A stretch of 64,000 nt of DNA from the NCBI RefSeq assembly GCF_000309385.1, contig NZ_JH976537.1, positions 5,251,850-5,315,849 of the forward strand, in the 5' to 3' direction. This DNA is from Nodosilinea nodulosa PCC 7104 (GTDB taxonomy: Bacteria; Cyanobacteriota; Cyanobacteriia; Phormidesmidales; Phormidesmidaceae). Shown here piece after piece: positions 27,855-35,938 of this stretch. The notes beneath the pieces were generated by a model. That model did no database searches, was not told where the DNA came from, and saw only the letters and a list, made by a program, of their open reading frames with translations. Position 1 is the first letter of the stretch, and each line of letters starts with the position of its first letter. The position numbers and the translations under genes are program-made.

Positions 27855-27958
27855 TATAGCTGTGGCCAGTTTGGTTAAGACAGGTCTCCTATGAACGTTC
27901 AAACGTTTGAACGTTCATAGGGTTTCTGGATGTCCTAACCAACGGGACTATGGCTATA
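27855..27958. repeat. MITE-like palindromic element, copy C
   Basis: A 104 bp element from TATAGCTGTGGCC to ACTATGGCTATA with a perfect 24 bp central palindrome at 27893-27916. It matches copy B in reverse orientation almost end to end. Its right terminus overlaps the last codons and stop of the minus-strand thioesterase gene. Confidence 0.88.
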
Positions 27959-28364
27959 CCTGCAAATAGGGTGTAAATAAGGTCTTTTCTTCAGCGGTTA
28001 AACGCTTGGGGCGCATCGTCTTGGCATCTACAAATAACCCTTTTTGCCTACCCTCGGCGGCAAGCAACTGGTCGCCATTGTGAAACCGGAACTGCATCAC
28101 GGCGGAGGCATGGCGCAGCTCAGATAGCCACATCTGAACCTGGACGCGATCGCCCAAATACAGCGGCAGCTTATAGATAATGTTTGTCTCCACCAAAATT
28201 GGCGCGGTGCCCTGCTGGAGCACTTCATGAACGGGCATACCGACAGCCTCCAGCAGCTTTATACGCCCAATCTCCATCCATTGAATATAAACCGAGTTAT
28301 TCACATGACCAGCAAAATCAATGTGATAGGTATAAACCTCAAGATCGAAGAGAAGTTTGGGCAT
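27954..28364 (-). CDS. Acyl-CoA thioesterase (4HBT hot-dog fold)
   Basis: The 136-residue protein is a YbgC/FadM-like thioesterase, hydrolysing acyl-CoA or acyl-ACP thioesters. The active-site loop DFAGHVNNSVYIQWMEIGR with the GHVNN motif is diagnostic; a long helix and beta strands follow. The final residues TPYLQV and the TAG stop (27956-27954) lie at or inside the terminal inverted repeat of MITE-like copy C, so the present C-terminus may have been set by insertion. The gene is divergent from a TetR regulator with two palindromes between them, suggesting repression by that protein. Confidence 0.88.
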   Translation of the reverse strand: MPKLLFDLEVYTYHIDFAGHVNNSVYIQWMEIGRIKLLEAVGMPVHEVLQQGTAPILVETNIIYKLPLYLGDRVQVQMWLSELRHASAVMQFRFHNGDQLLAAEGRQKGLFVDAKTMRPKRLTAEEKTLFTPYLQV

Positions 28365-28398
28365 AGTCTGCGCTCAGCCAGGGAATGAATCGACGCAA

Positions 28399-28441
28399 GT
28401 CACCGCACAGTGACACGGTATCATGGTCACCGAGTGGTGAC
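28399..28441. promoter_or_regulatory. Paired palindromic operators for the TetR regulator
   Basis: Two 16 bp palindromes, GTCACCGCACAGTGAC (28399-28414) and GTCACCGAGTGGTGAC (28426-28441), are centred 27 bp apart in the gap between the divergent thioesterase and TetR genes. Both have GTCAC/GTGAC arms. This is the expected place and form for autoregulatory TetR-family operators. Confidence 0.75.
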
Positions 28442-28460
28442 AAGCTGGCGAGGGGAACGG

Positions 28461-29072
28461 ATGGCGCGCGATAAAGAAGAGACCAAGGCTCGAATTTTGG
28501 CGGCGGTCGGTAAGCTCTTGGCCGAAGCTGGTTTTAAGGGCCTGGGGGTGAATGCGATCGCCCGTGAGGCCGGGGTCGATAAAGTCCTGATCTATCGCTA
28601 TTTTGAGGGGCTACCCCTGCTGCTCCAGTGTTTTGCTAAAGAGGGAGACTATTGGCCGACGGTGGATGAGCTGGTGGGCGATGAGTCGGTGGCGAAAGCG
28701 GAAACCCTGGCCGACTGGATGGCCTATCTGCTGTCAAGGTTTTCAGATAATTTGCAAGGGCGCCCCATGACCCAGGAAATTTTGCGGTGGGAATTACTGG
28801 AAGGCAACGCACTGACCCGTGAACTGGCCGATGTGCGCGACAAATTTGACCTAGACAGCCTGAAGTTTTTAGAGGAAAAACAGTCTTTTCCTCCAGACAA
28901 AGATATTCCGGCTATTAGTGCGGTTTTAGTCGCGGGGGTGGTCTATCTCATGCTGCGAACTAAGTCTAGCAGCACGTTTATGGGCATCGACTTTAGCTCG
29001 CCTGCTGGTTGGCAGCGAATTCAAGCTGCCCTCGACTCGATTGTTCAGCTGACGGTTGATGGTGACAATTGA
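28461..29072 (+). CDS. TetR/AcrR-family transcriptional regulator
   Basis: The 203-residue protein has the TetR helix-turn-helix in residues 5-52 (EETKARILAAVGKLLAEAG, then VNAIAREAGVDKVLIYRYFEG) and a divergent helical ligand domain. ATG 28461 is chosen because AGGGGAA lies 5 bases upstream and because an earlier in-frame GTG (28410) would put the operators inside the coding region. The regulated gene is probably the divergent thioesterase and its own promoter. The inducer may be an acyl-CoA or fatty acid by analogy with FadR-type TetR proteins, but that is inference. Confidence 0.9.
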   Translation: MARDKEETKARILAAVGKLLAEAGFKGLGVNAIAREAGVDKVLIYRYFEGLPLLLQCFAKEGDYWPTVDELVGDESVAKAETLADWMAYLLSRFSDNLQGRPMTQEILRWELLEGNALTRELADVRDKFDLDSLKFLEEKQSFPPDKDIPAISAVLVAGVVYLMLRTKSSSTFMGIDFSSPAGWQRIQAALDSIVQLTVDGDN

Positions 29073-29279
29073 TGCTAATTGACCGACAGCATCGCGATCG
29101 ACAGGGTGAGTGAAATACAGAGCCACCCAGCGTTAGAGAACGTTTTGCAGCACACTGCTAGCGCTACCTACCCCCAGAGAGACAAGCTGATCGTTAACCG
29201 GGGGGTAGCACCACGCCCTCGTAAATTTGCTCAATCGGGCAAACGATCCCATTGCCCCCAACCCGTCATACTTAATTGA

Positions 29280-30134
29280 CTAGGCCAGCACCTTAGCCGG
29301 GGAAAGCGTCAGCACGTCGACGCCGTCTTTCGTCACCACTACAGTGTGCTCAAACTGGGCCGAGAGGGAGCGATCGACGGTGATCGCCGTCCAGCCGTCA
29401 ACCAAAATTTCGGCCTCGTAGCTGCCGATGTTGATCATCGGTTCGATGGTGAAGACCATGCCGGGGCGCAGCTTCTTGCCCTTGCCCTTCTCGCCGTAGT
29501 GGGGAATTTGCGGCGCGGCGTGGAAGATGCGGTGTACCCCGTGACCCACAAAGTCGCGCACCACAGAGAACCCTTCGCCCTCGGCATAGTCTTGAATGGC
29601 CGCACCAATGTCGCCCACCCGCGCACCGGGCTTAACGGCGCGAATGCCCCGCCACATGGATTCTTCGGTGACTTCGACCAGGCGGCGGGCGGCGGGGGAG
29701 ACATCGCCCACTAAGAAGGTGCGGGACGTATCGCCGTGGTAGCCGTCGAGAATGGGGGTGACATCGATATTGATGATGTCGCCGTCGCGCAGGATGTCTT
29801 CACCGTTGGGAATGCCGTGGCAGATGACCTCGTTAATGCTGGTACAGATGGAGCGGGGGAAGGGCATTACCGTACCGGCATAGCCCAGGGGCGCACTCCT
29901 AGCTCCGTGCTTTTGGGTCCAGGCTTCGGCCAGGTCGTTGAGCTCCTGGGTGCTGACGCCGGGCTTAACGTGGGGCGTCAGGTAGTCGAGCAGCTGGGCG
30001 GCAAGCTGGCAGGCTTTGCGCATTTTCTCTAGCTCGCGGCTGGAGAGCAGAGTGATGACTTCGGAGGGTTGCTTTTGTTCTTCCACGGTGTGATTTGGCT
30101 GGGGTGAATGGCTAAGGGGAAATGCCTTGAGCAT
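29280..30134 (-). CDS. map: Methionine aminopeptidase, type I
   Basis: The 284-residue enzyme removes the initiator methionine from nascent proteins. The five metal ligands of the pita-bread fold are visible in INIDVTPILDGYHGDTSRTF (two Asp), GHGVHRIFH (His), FTIEPMINI (Glu) and QFEHTVVVT (Glu); ICHGIPNGE holds the substrate-side His. ATG 30134 is chosen: a start 18 codons further upstream would add a basic, unrelated segment. The N-terminal 40 residues are an extension beyond the catalytic core, as in some cyanobacterial isoforms, which usually occur as several paralogues per genome. Confidence 0.93.
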   Translation of the reverse strand: MLKAFPLSHSPQPNHTVEEQKQPSEVITLLSSRELEKMRKACQLAAQLLDYLTPHVKPGVSTQELNDLAEAWTQKHGARSAPLGYAGTVMPFPRSICTSINEVICHGIPNGEDILRDGDIINIDVTPILDGYHGDTSRTFLVGDVSPAARRLVEVTEESMWRGIRAVKPGARVGDIGAAIQDYAEGEGFSVVRDFVGHGVHRIFHAAPQIPHYGEKGKGKKLRPGMVFTIEPMINIGSYEAEILVDGWTAITVDRSLSAQFEHTVVVTKDGVDVLTLSPAKVLA

Positions 30135-30265
30135 AGTGTAGGCATTTCGTCTGCGGTAAGAACACCAGGGTCTGAAATTAATCTTCACCCACCCGTTCTT
30201 GTCGCCCAGCTTTTGACTGGAGCAACGCCAAAAATGCCACTTCGTTAGTATAACAACCCGATCCT

Positions 30266-30880
30266 TTATTCCTGCGGCAGCGGCAGCAGCGTGACGGAGA
30301 TATCGACCCCGACCGGATCTTCATAATCAACCTGGCCATCGCCGTTTTCATCCCATACGGTGGTGGCAAAGAAGTCGCAGCGCAGGTCAACGGCATTTGG
30401 GTGAGTCTCCAGAAAAAGCGTGCCGTTTTTGATGGCGCAGTTGAATTCGGCCTGGGCGATCGCGCTTGAGTAGAGAGCCTGTAGCTGGGGCCATAGGGCT
30501 GCGCATGGGTCATCGGTGGCGGGGCAGCGGTAGGGTTTGGCAAAGGGCTGATCTCGCTCATGCAGGGGCAGCCGCCCGAGCCACTGTCCAGAACGTGACC
30601 CGTCATCTCCAGGAGGTGCCCAGCAGTAAAACCCGGCATAGTCGGCCCCGTCGGCCTCCCCGTAGCTCACGGCGGCCAGGGTGTCGGGTTCAGCACAGGC
30701 TGCTTCCAATCCGGCGACAGCGGCGGGAAAGCGCGATCGCGCCTGTTCCATAACATGCTGAATGCTGGTGCTATGCTGATCGGCAGGCTGGGGTTCGGCA
30801 GCGTTAGTGCCCCCCACAATTCCAGAGGTTTGGGCCAGAGCCAGACCGATTAGCAGCAGGCTATTGATTGGATTATTCAT
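30266..30880 (-). CDS. Secreted protein with EF-hand-like loop, unknown function
   Basis: The 204-residue product has a hydrophobic N-terminal segment (residues 5-22) and a likely signal peptidase site near GGTNAAEP. The mature part has six cysteines (for example AACAEP, YCWAP, YRCPATDDPCAAL, FNCAI, LRCDFF), suggesting disulfides in the periplasm, and a calcium-loop-like DENGDGQVDYED near the C-terminus. I do not recognise the family. It lies alone between map and the aldo/keto reductase gene, all on the minus strand but with separate spacing. Confidence 0.65.
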   Translation of the reverse strand: MNNPINSLLLIGLALAQTSGIVGGTNAAEPQPADQHSTSIQHVMEQARSRFPAAVAGLEAACAEPDTLAAVSYGEADGADYAGFYCWAPPGDDGSRSGQWLGRLPLHERDQPFAKPYRCPATDDPCAALWPQLQALYSSAIAQAEFNCAIKNGTLFLETHPNAVDLRCDFFATTVWDENGDGQVDYEDPVGVDISVTLLPLPQE

Positions 30881-30968
30881 AATTTTGACAGCAATCTTGG
30901 CAGCAATTTCCGCATCTTACGCAGGCCATTTCCTGGGAGTCATCCATAGGTCGGCTCGGCCAATCTCA

Positions 30969-32096
30969 TCAATGATCCCACAGACGGCGGCGGGCGGGAC
31001 CTTTGAGGCGATCGTGGGTGTCGCGCAGCAGGGTGGGGATATCCAGCTGTTCGGGGCAGCGGGGCAGGCAGTCGCCGCAGTCGGTGCAGCGGCTGGCCTT
31101 GCGACCAGGGAACCAGTGGCCCGCGTTCTCGAACATGCGGTAGCGGTACTCGCCAAAGGCCTGCATGTCGTAGGCCACGGCCAGGTTGCGCAGGCGCAGC
31201 ACCTCGGGAATGTGGATGGCTTCGGGGCAGGGTAGGCAGTCGTAGCACTGGGCGCAGCGATCGCTGCCCAGGGCGGTAGATTCCTGGGCCGAGAGCCGTT
31301 CTAGGGCCGCGAGTTCTTCAGCCGTGAGCGGCTGAGTTTGGCTTCCCAGAGACGCCAGGGGAGCCAGTTCCGCCGGGATGGCGGGGCCGGTGCTGAGGGT
31401 GGTAACGCGGGGATCGCTGAGCAGCCAGCGGTAGGTTAACTCCAAAGGGCTAAACGGGGCGCAGAGATCCTTCAGCACCTCCGGCGGGCTGTAGAGCATG
31501 CCGCCCTTGTCGCCGGGGGAAATGATGAAGACGCCCAGGTCGTGCCGAGCCGCCAGCTCCAGAATGGAGGCGTGGCGCTGAAAAAAGTAGTAGTAGTGCA
31601 GATTGACGAAATCGAACTGGTCGGTGGCGATCGCCCCCTCAATCACCTCCCGGCTGCCGTGGGTGGAGAAGCCCACGTGGCCAATCTTGCCCTCGGCCTG
31701 AAACCGGCGCACCGCCGCCATGCAGCCCTGGGGATCGCGCACCCAGGCCAGGTGCTCGGGAGTGTTTAGCCCGTGGATGGCCAGGCAGTGGATGTAGCCT
31801 ACATCCAGTCGATCCAGGGACTCCTCAAGGCGCTGGGCCATGGTAGCAGCGCTGGGCTGGGGCAAAATTTTGGTGGTGATAACGAGGTTGCCAGGGATCG
31901 CAGCCGTTTTGAGAAAAGCCCCTAGCCAGCGTTCGCTGGTGCCGTAGCCCTGGGCGGTTTCGATGTGGTTGATGCCCAGGGCCAGCCCAGCGGCCAGCGT
32001 TGCTCGGAATACGTCCTCGGAGGCCAGGGCGCGCATGGTGCCCAGCGACAGCACCGACAGGGAGAGATTGGTGCGACCAAACCGCCGATAGTCCAT
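30969..32096 (-). CDS. Aldo/keto reductase with C-terminal ferredoxin-like domain
   Basis: The 375-residue protein combines an aldo/keto reductase barrel (about residues 1-280; start MDYRRFGRTNLSLSVLSLGT, catalytic Tyr in IETAQGYGTSERWLG and the VGYIHCLAIHG histidine) with a C-terminal iron-sulfur part. Two Cys clusters, CAQCYDCLPCP and CTDCGDCLPRCP, are spaced like 2x[4Fe-4S] ferredoxin domains. Such fused enzymes are common in cyanobacteria and anaerobes, with unknown substrates; the clusters imply electron exchange beyond NADPH. No operon partner is obvious. Confidence 0.88.
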   Translation of the reverse strand: MDYRRFGRTNLSLSVLSLGTMRALASEDVFRATLAAGLALGINHIETAQGYGTSERWLGAFLKTAAIPGNLVITTKILPQPSAATMAQRLEESLDRLDVGYIHCLAIHGLNTPEHLAWVRDPQGCMAAVRRFQAEGKIGHVGFSTHGSREVIEGAIATDQFDFVNLHYYYFFQRHASILELAARHDLGVFIISPGDKGGMLYSPPEVLKDLCAPFSPLELTYRWLLSDPRVTTLSTGPAIPAELAPLASLGSQTQPLTAEELAALERLSAQESTALGSDRCAQCYDCLPCPEAIHIPEVLRLRNLAVAYDMQAFGEYRYRMFENAGHWFPGRKASRCTDCGDCLPRCPEQLDIPTLLRDTHDRLKGPARRRLWDH

Positions 32097-32151
32097 AGTT
32101 TGGGGCCGCGTTCCAAGAGCCGTTTACAAAGCAGAGCCGATGGGCCAGAAC

Positions 32152-32676
32152 CTAGGAATCGGAGCTTTCCAGGGGATCGTTGCTGGTGGATGACTTGCCC
32201 CGCTGAATGAAGTCGGAGGGGTTGAGGTTGGCCAGAAACGCCTGAAACGCCTGGGTTTCTGCCTCGTCGGCATCGCGATCGACAGGAATCGAAGCTTCGG
32301 CGATCACCTCTTCCATGACCCAGATGGGGGCGTCGAGGCGGAGGGCGATCGCGATCGCATCGCTGGGTCGCGAGTCTAGCTCACGGCGAATCTCGCCCCT
32401 GGAGAGGGTGAGCAGAGCGTAGTAGGTGTTGTCTTGCAGCGAGTGAATCACCACTCGTTCCAGGGTCATATCCCACTCGTCGAGCAGGTTTACGAACAGG
32501 TCATGGGTGAGGGGACGCGGAGCGGGCTGGTTTTCAAGCACCGCAATGATGGAGTTGGCCTGCTCGCGGCTGATGTAGATGGGGACCTGGCGGCGATCGG
32601 TCGTGTCCCTGAGCAAAATCACCGGAGTTCGCGACATCGCATCTAGGGCAATCCCGGCGACTCTCATTTCAATCAT
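32152..32676 (-). CDS. Bifunctional nuclease (BFN/DUF151) family protein
   Basis: The 174-residue product matches the DUF151 bifunctional nuclease domain (residues 1-135): MIEMRVAGIALD, PVILLRDTTDRRQVPIYISREQA and LDSRPSDAIAIALRLDAPIWV are typical. Plant and cyanobacterial homologues have reported RNase/DNase activity or stress roles. A Ser/Asp-rich tail follows. The start at ATG 32676 matches the family N-terminus; an earlier in-frame ATG at 32808 would add 44 residues of unrelated sequence. Confidence 0.88.
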   Translation of the reverse strand: MIEMRVAGIALDAMSRTPVILLRDTTDRRQVPIYISREQANSIIAVLENQPAPRPLTHDLFVNLLDEWDMTLERVVIHSLQDNTYYALLTLSRGEIRRELDSRPSDAIAIALRLDAPIWVMEEVIAEASIPVDRDADEAETQAFQAFLANLNPSDFIQRGKSSTSNDPLESSDS

Positions 32677-32987
32677 TGTCTTAGCCTCTTGGATCCGTTG
32701 ACTGGCGTGCTCTAGCGTTCTTGTCAGCCTGGAAGCGATACCCTTTCCAGTGTACTGGGCTATTTGTGCGGCGGGCCATTTGCATGGGCGGCAGGCCGAA
32801 AGAAGCAAAATGGGGTGGTCTTAAAGTGGCTTTGATAGGGGTTGCCCGTTTAGTCTACCTAAAGCTTATCCATTGACCGATTGAATCCGAGATACTCTAA
32901 AAGAAAAAAAATATTGATTTTACGTATGCCCCGCTCGCGGGCCGGGTGGTCCGTAATTTTACCGAGAGTTTCCCTGACCTTACGGCT

Positions 32988-33644
32988 ATGTTTACCGGAC
33001 TCATTCAAGCGACGGGCACGCTCTTTCACAAGGGCGACACCCAGGTCTATATCCGCTGGCAGACGGCTGCTCTACCCCCTACCCTGGCCGATGTGGAGCT
33101 GGGCGACAGCATTGCCGTAGACGGCATTTGCCTGACGGTGGAGACGATTTTGCCCGATGGTTTTGTGGCGGCGGTGTCGCCCGAAACCCTCGATCGCACC
33201 AGTTTGGGCAGGCTCGCTGACGGCAGCCGCGTCAACCTGGAGTCGTCGCTGCGGGTGGGCAGCAAAATTGGCGGCCACTTCGTCACTGGCCACATCGACG
33301 GCCAGGGGCAGCTGGAGGAGGCCACCGCCACCGCCGACGCCTGGCGGCTGAGCTTTACCGTGGGCGATCGCCGCGTGGCCCGCTACATTGTGCCCAAGGG
33401 CAGCATCGCGGTAAATGGCATCAGCCTGACGGTGGCCGACTGTAGCCCCAGCGGCAACTGGTTCGCCGTAGCGGTAATTCCCGTGACCTACCGCGAAACC
33501 ACCCTGCAACACCTGCGCCCCGGCCAAACGGTGAACCTGGAGGGCGACGTGCTGGGCAAGTATGTCGAGAAGTTTATGGGGGGCGAGGCCGCACCCGCGG
33601 GGGACGGCCTTTCCCTGGAGTTTTTGGCCGAGCACGGGTATTGA
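32988..33644 (+). CDS. ribE: Riboflavin synthase, alpha chain
   Basis: The 218-residue enzyme dismutates two 6,7-dimethyl-8-ribityllumazine molecules to riboflavin. It consists of two similar lumazine-binding barrels: residues 1-97 start with the invariant MFTGLIQATGTL, and residues 98-200 start GGHFVTGHIDGQGQ. DGICLTVE and NGISLTVAD are the paired ligand loops. ATG 32988 is chosen because MFTG is the conserved N-terminus; an earlier GTG at 32946 would add 14 residues. The gene stands alone here, without other rib genes. Confidence 0.95.
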   Translation: MFTGLIQATGTLFHKGDTQVYIRWQTAALPPTLADVELGDSIAVDGICLTVETILPDGFVAAVSPETLDRTSLGRLADGSRVNLESSLRVGSKIGGHFVTGHIDGQGQLEEATATADAWRLSFTVGDRRVARYIVPKGSIAVNGISLTVADCSPSGNWFAVAVIPVTYRETTLQHLRPGQTVNLEGDVLGKYVEKFMGGEAAPAGDGLSLEFLAEHGY

Positions 33645-33679
33645 GGCCCCAAAGTTAAGACCCCAGAGAAGACGGGCGG

Positions 33680-35197
33680 CTAAATCCACCCCCGCAGCAG
33701 CCAGCGGCGCTGGAGCGCCTCTACGGTGAGCGGGTTGCCCAGGTAAAGGGGCAGCCAGAACCAGAAGCTGAGGGCGATCGCGCCCAGCAGCCCCAGGGCC
33801 AGCGGGCGATGGCGCGGGTTCTCCAGCCACTGCGCCATCAGCCAGGCCAGCCCCAGCCCGCTAAAAGCCACCATCCCCATGGCGTGATACAGAAACGTGC
33901 AGCGGCTGACCAGCACCCAGGGCAGCCAGTTGGTTAGGTAGTTAACCAAAATGAACCCCACCACTGGCCCGGTGGTAGGGGTGCAGCCAGCTGCGCCCCC
34001 ACGGGGTGTCTCGGTGGAGGCAGTGTTAGCCGCAATCTGCCGCCCCAGCCAGCCCAGCGCCAGCGCCAGCACCGCCGCCGTAGACAGCCACCAGAGCACC
34101 GGGTTGCCCATGGCGTGAATCGTGGTGGCGATCGCGCCTTGGCCCTGGCCAGCGCGATCGTAAAAGTAAGCCATGGGCCGCAGCATCAGCGGCCAACTGT
34201 ACCAGGGCGAACAGTAGGGATGCTCGCCTTCCACCTCAGCCGAGTGGTGAAAGGCCCACATCTGGCGGTGAACTTCTCCCAGCGATTCGCCGGTCATCGC
34301 CAGGTAGGGCAGCCACAGCAGCAGGTAGGTGAGCAGCGGAATCACGACCAGGTAGGCCACTCGGCGGGAATTTTGGATTTTGGATTTTGGATTTTGGATC
34401 GAAGGGGGTATTTGGGGCTGTGGTCGGTGGGGCAGATCGGGCACAATCTCCCACAGCAGCAGCCCCAGCCAGAACCCGGCCCAGTTCCACTTGACATTGA
34501 TGGCGGCCCCCAGGGCGATGCCTGCGGCCCAGCGCCAGCGAGCCGGGCGTGGCGCCCGCCGCGCCGCTATCCAGGCCCACTGGCCCAGCAGCCCCAGCGC
34601 CAGCCCGTAGATGTTGATCAACGCCAGGCGCGACTCCACCAGGGTCAGCCCTTCCATCGTCATCAGCAATCCGGCCAGGAGAGCGAATCGGTGCTGACGC
34701 AGCGTGAGGGGATCTCCCCTTCTCCCCTCAAAAAGTGGGGTAATTGCCTGCTTCAAAGTCCCGCTTTTTAAGGGAGATTTGGGGGGATCTTCCCCTGCGA
34801 TCGCCAGCCGATCGCGCCCATAACCGGGGTGAATTGCTCCCAGATTCCAGGCCAGGGCCGCCAGCAGCAGCGGCACGGCTGAGCCCACCAGGGCATTGAG
34901 CCAGCGAAAGGCCAGGGGGCTCACCAAAGTGCCCTCTACCTCTACCGTGGGCCAGCCCAGCCAGGCGGCGGGCCACTGCCCCAGCCAGAGGCCTAGGGCA
35001 ATGAAATACTTCCCCAGGGGCGGGTGGGCGTCGAAGCTGGGCGCACCCTGGAGGTCGTCGAGGGCAAAGGGCACATAGTAAACTTCGTCGAAGACCAGGG
35101 TGTGGGGTTGGCCCAGGTGCCACAGGTGCAGCGTCAGCGCCAGTGCCCCGACCCCCAGCGCCCCAGTCCAGAGGGGACTTTTGCGCCTCGCGCCCAT
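33680..35197 (-). CDS. PMT-family glycosyltransferase (dolichyl-phosphate-mannose-protein type)
   Basis: The 505-residue membrane protein matches the bacterial PMT family of lipid-linked sugar-dependent glycosyltransferases. The first extracytoplasmic loop has the key acidic motif LVFDEVYYVPFA and the FDAHPPLGKYF motif, both typical. About ten hydrophobic helices follow. Two stretches look foreign: residues about 134-165 (GEDPPKSPLKSGTL and after) are encoded by an 80 bp dispersed repeat, and about residues 266-278 (IQNPKSKIQNS) by a heptamer tandem repeat. The frame stays open through both, so the protein is probably still made, with extra loop sequence. Acceptor protein or glycan is unknown. 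Confidence 0.85.
   Translation of the reverse strand: MGARRKSPLWTGALGVGALALTLHLWHLGQPHTLVFDEVYYVPFALDDLQGAPSFDAHPPLGKYFIALGLWLGQWPAAWLGWPTVEVEGTLVSPLAFRWLNALVGSAVPLLLAALAWNLGAIHPGYGRDRLAIAGEDPPKSPLKSGTLKQAITPLFEGRRGDPLTLRQHRFALLAGLLMTMEGLTLVESRLALINIYGLALGLLGQWAWIAARRAPRPARWRWAAGIALGAAINVKWNWAGFWLGLLLWEIVPDLPHRPQPQIPPSIQNPKSKIQNSRRVAYLVVIPLLTYLLLWLPYLAMTGESLGEVHRQMWAFHHSAEVEGEHPYCSPWYSWPLMLRPMAYFYDRAGQGQGAIATTIHAMGNPVLWWLSTAAVLALALGWLGRQIAANTASTETPRGGAAGCTPTTGPVVGFILVNYLTNWLPWVLVSRCTFLYHAMGMVAFSGLGLAWLMAQWLENPRHRPLALGLLGAIALSFWFWLPLYLGNPLTVEALQRRWLLRGWI
34370..34397. repeat. Heptamer tandem repeat (ATTTTGG x4) inside the PMT gene
   Basis: Four perfect copies of ATTTTGG occur in a row and are translated on the minus strand as part of IQNPKSKIQNS. 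Cyanobacteria are known for short tandemly repeated heptamers; two more copies of ATTTTGG occur at 59407-59420. Confidence 0.85.
34711..34790. repeat. 80 bp GATC-ended dispersed repeat inside the PMT gene
   Basis: This segment matches, in opposite orientation, the intergenic element at 42666-42744: both run from GATC to GATC with CCCTTAAAA- and CTTTTTRAGGGG-type cores. Here it lies in frame within the PMT coding sequence, adding about 27-30 residues. Confidence 0.75.
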
Positions 35198-35201
35198 CGC
35201 G

Positions 35202-35864
35202 CTACTGCCCCTGGGCGGCCATGCGCTGCTGCATGCGATCGCGGAAAGCAGCCAGATCCTCTTGGGTGGGTTGAGTCGTTTGCCAGGCGGGGCGCTCGAT
35301 CAGGCGGTTGGTCCAGGCTTGCAGGGTGGGGTAGTTCTCCATGGGCAGCCCCAGGGCCTCAAACCAGGGGGCAAAGGTGCCCGCCACCACATCGGCCAGG
35401 GTGAGCTGGTCGCCGCAGAAAAAGGGCCGATCGCCCAGCTTGTCGGCGTAGAACGTGAGCACCACCTCGGCCTTTTGCTGGGCCGCCGCGATCGCCTCGT
35501 CAGACTCTTGGCCAAAGCCCATCATTTGCTTGGTCAGCGGGTTGATGGCGGGCACCAGTTCATTCACCGTCACCATTTCGACCATGCGCATCTTGGCAAT
35601 ATCCTCGGGCGTGGTGGCCAGCAGCGAGGGCGTCGGGTACTTGGCCTCCAGATAGTCCAAAATGGCGAAGGATTCGATCACGGTGAAGCCATCGTCCACC
35701 AGCACCGGAATGTGGTGAAAGGGGTTGAGCGCCAGAAATTCGGGCTGAAACTGGTCGCCGCTGAGGGCAACGACGTGGGCGTCAAAGGGCAAATTTTTCT
35801 CCAGCAGCGCCACCCAGACCCGGCGAGAATTGATCGACAGCGGAGTATGGTAAAAGGTCAGCAT
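35202..35864 (-). CDS. Glutathione S-transferase family protein
   Basis: The 220-residue protein has the N-terminal thioredoxin-like domain (residues 1-78; FYHTPLSINSRRVWVALLEK with a Ser near the glutathione-activating position, NPFHHIPVLVDDGFTVIESFAI with the cis-Pro and the ES motif binding glutathione) and the helical C-terminal domain (about 85-215; FFCGDQLTLADVVAG with the capping-box Asp). It probably conjugates or reduces electrophiles with glutathione; substrate unknown. It sits 4 bp upstream of the PMT gene on the same strand, so the two may be co-transcribed, though no functional link is evident. Confidence 0.9.
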   Translation of the reverse strand: MLTFYHTPLSINSRRVWVALLEKNLPFDAHVVALSGDQFQPEFLALNPFHHIPVLVDDGFTVIESFAILDYLEAKYPTPSLLATTPEDIAKMRMVEMVTVNELVPAINPLTKQMMGFGQESDEAIAAAQQKAEVVLTFYADKLGDRPFFCGDQLTLADVVAGTFAPWFEALGLPMENYPTLQAWTNRLIERPAWQTTQPTQEDLAAFRDRMQQRMAAQGQ

Positions 35865-35938
35865 GGTTCAACGGCCTCGCACTATAGATTCCTGTGCTCT
35901 AGCATTTCACAGGCGCGCACTATCATCTACCACCCGCC

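Noticed and set aside
29168..29208. CTACCCC / GGGGGGTAG inverted repeat after the TetR gene
   Set aside because: Short arms, long loop and no T-run, so not called as a terminator.
34115..34771. 218-codon plus-strand frame opposite the PMT gene
   Set aside because: Antisense to PMT and partly derived from the repeats there; no protein-like features.
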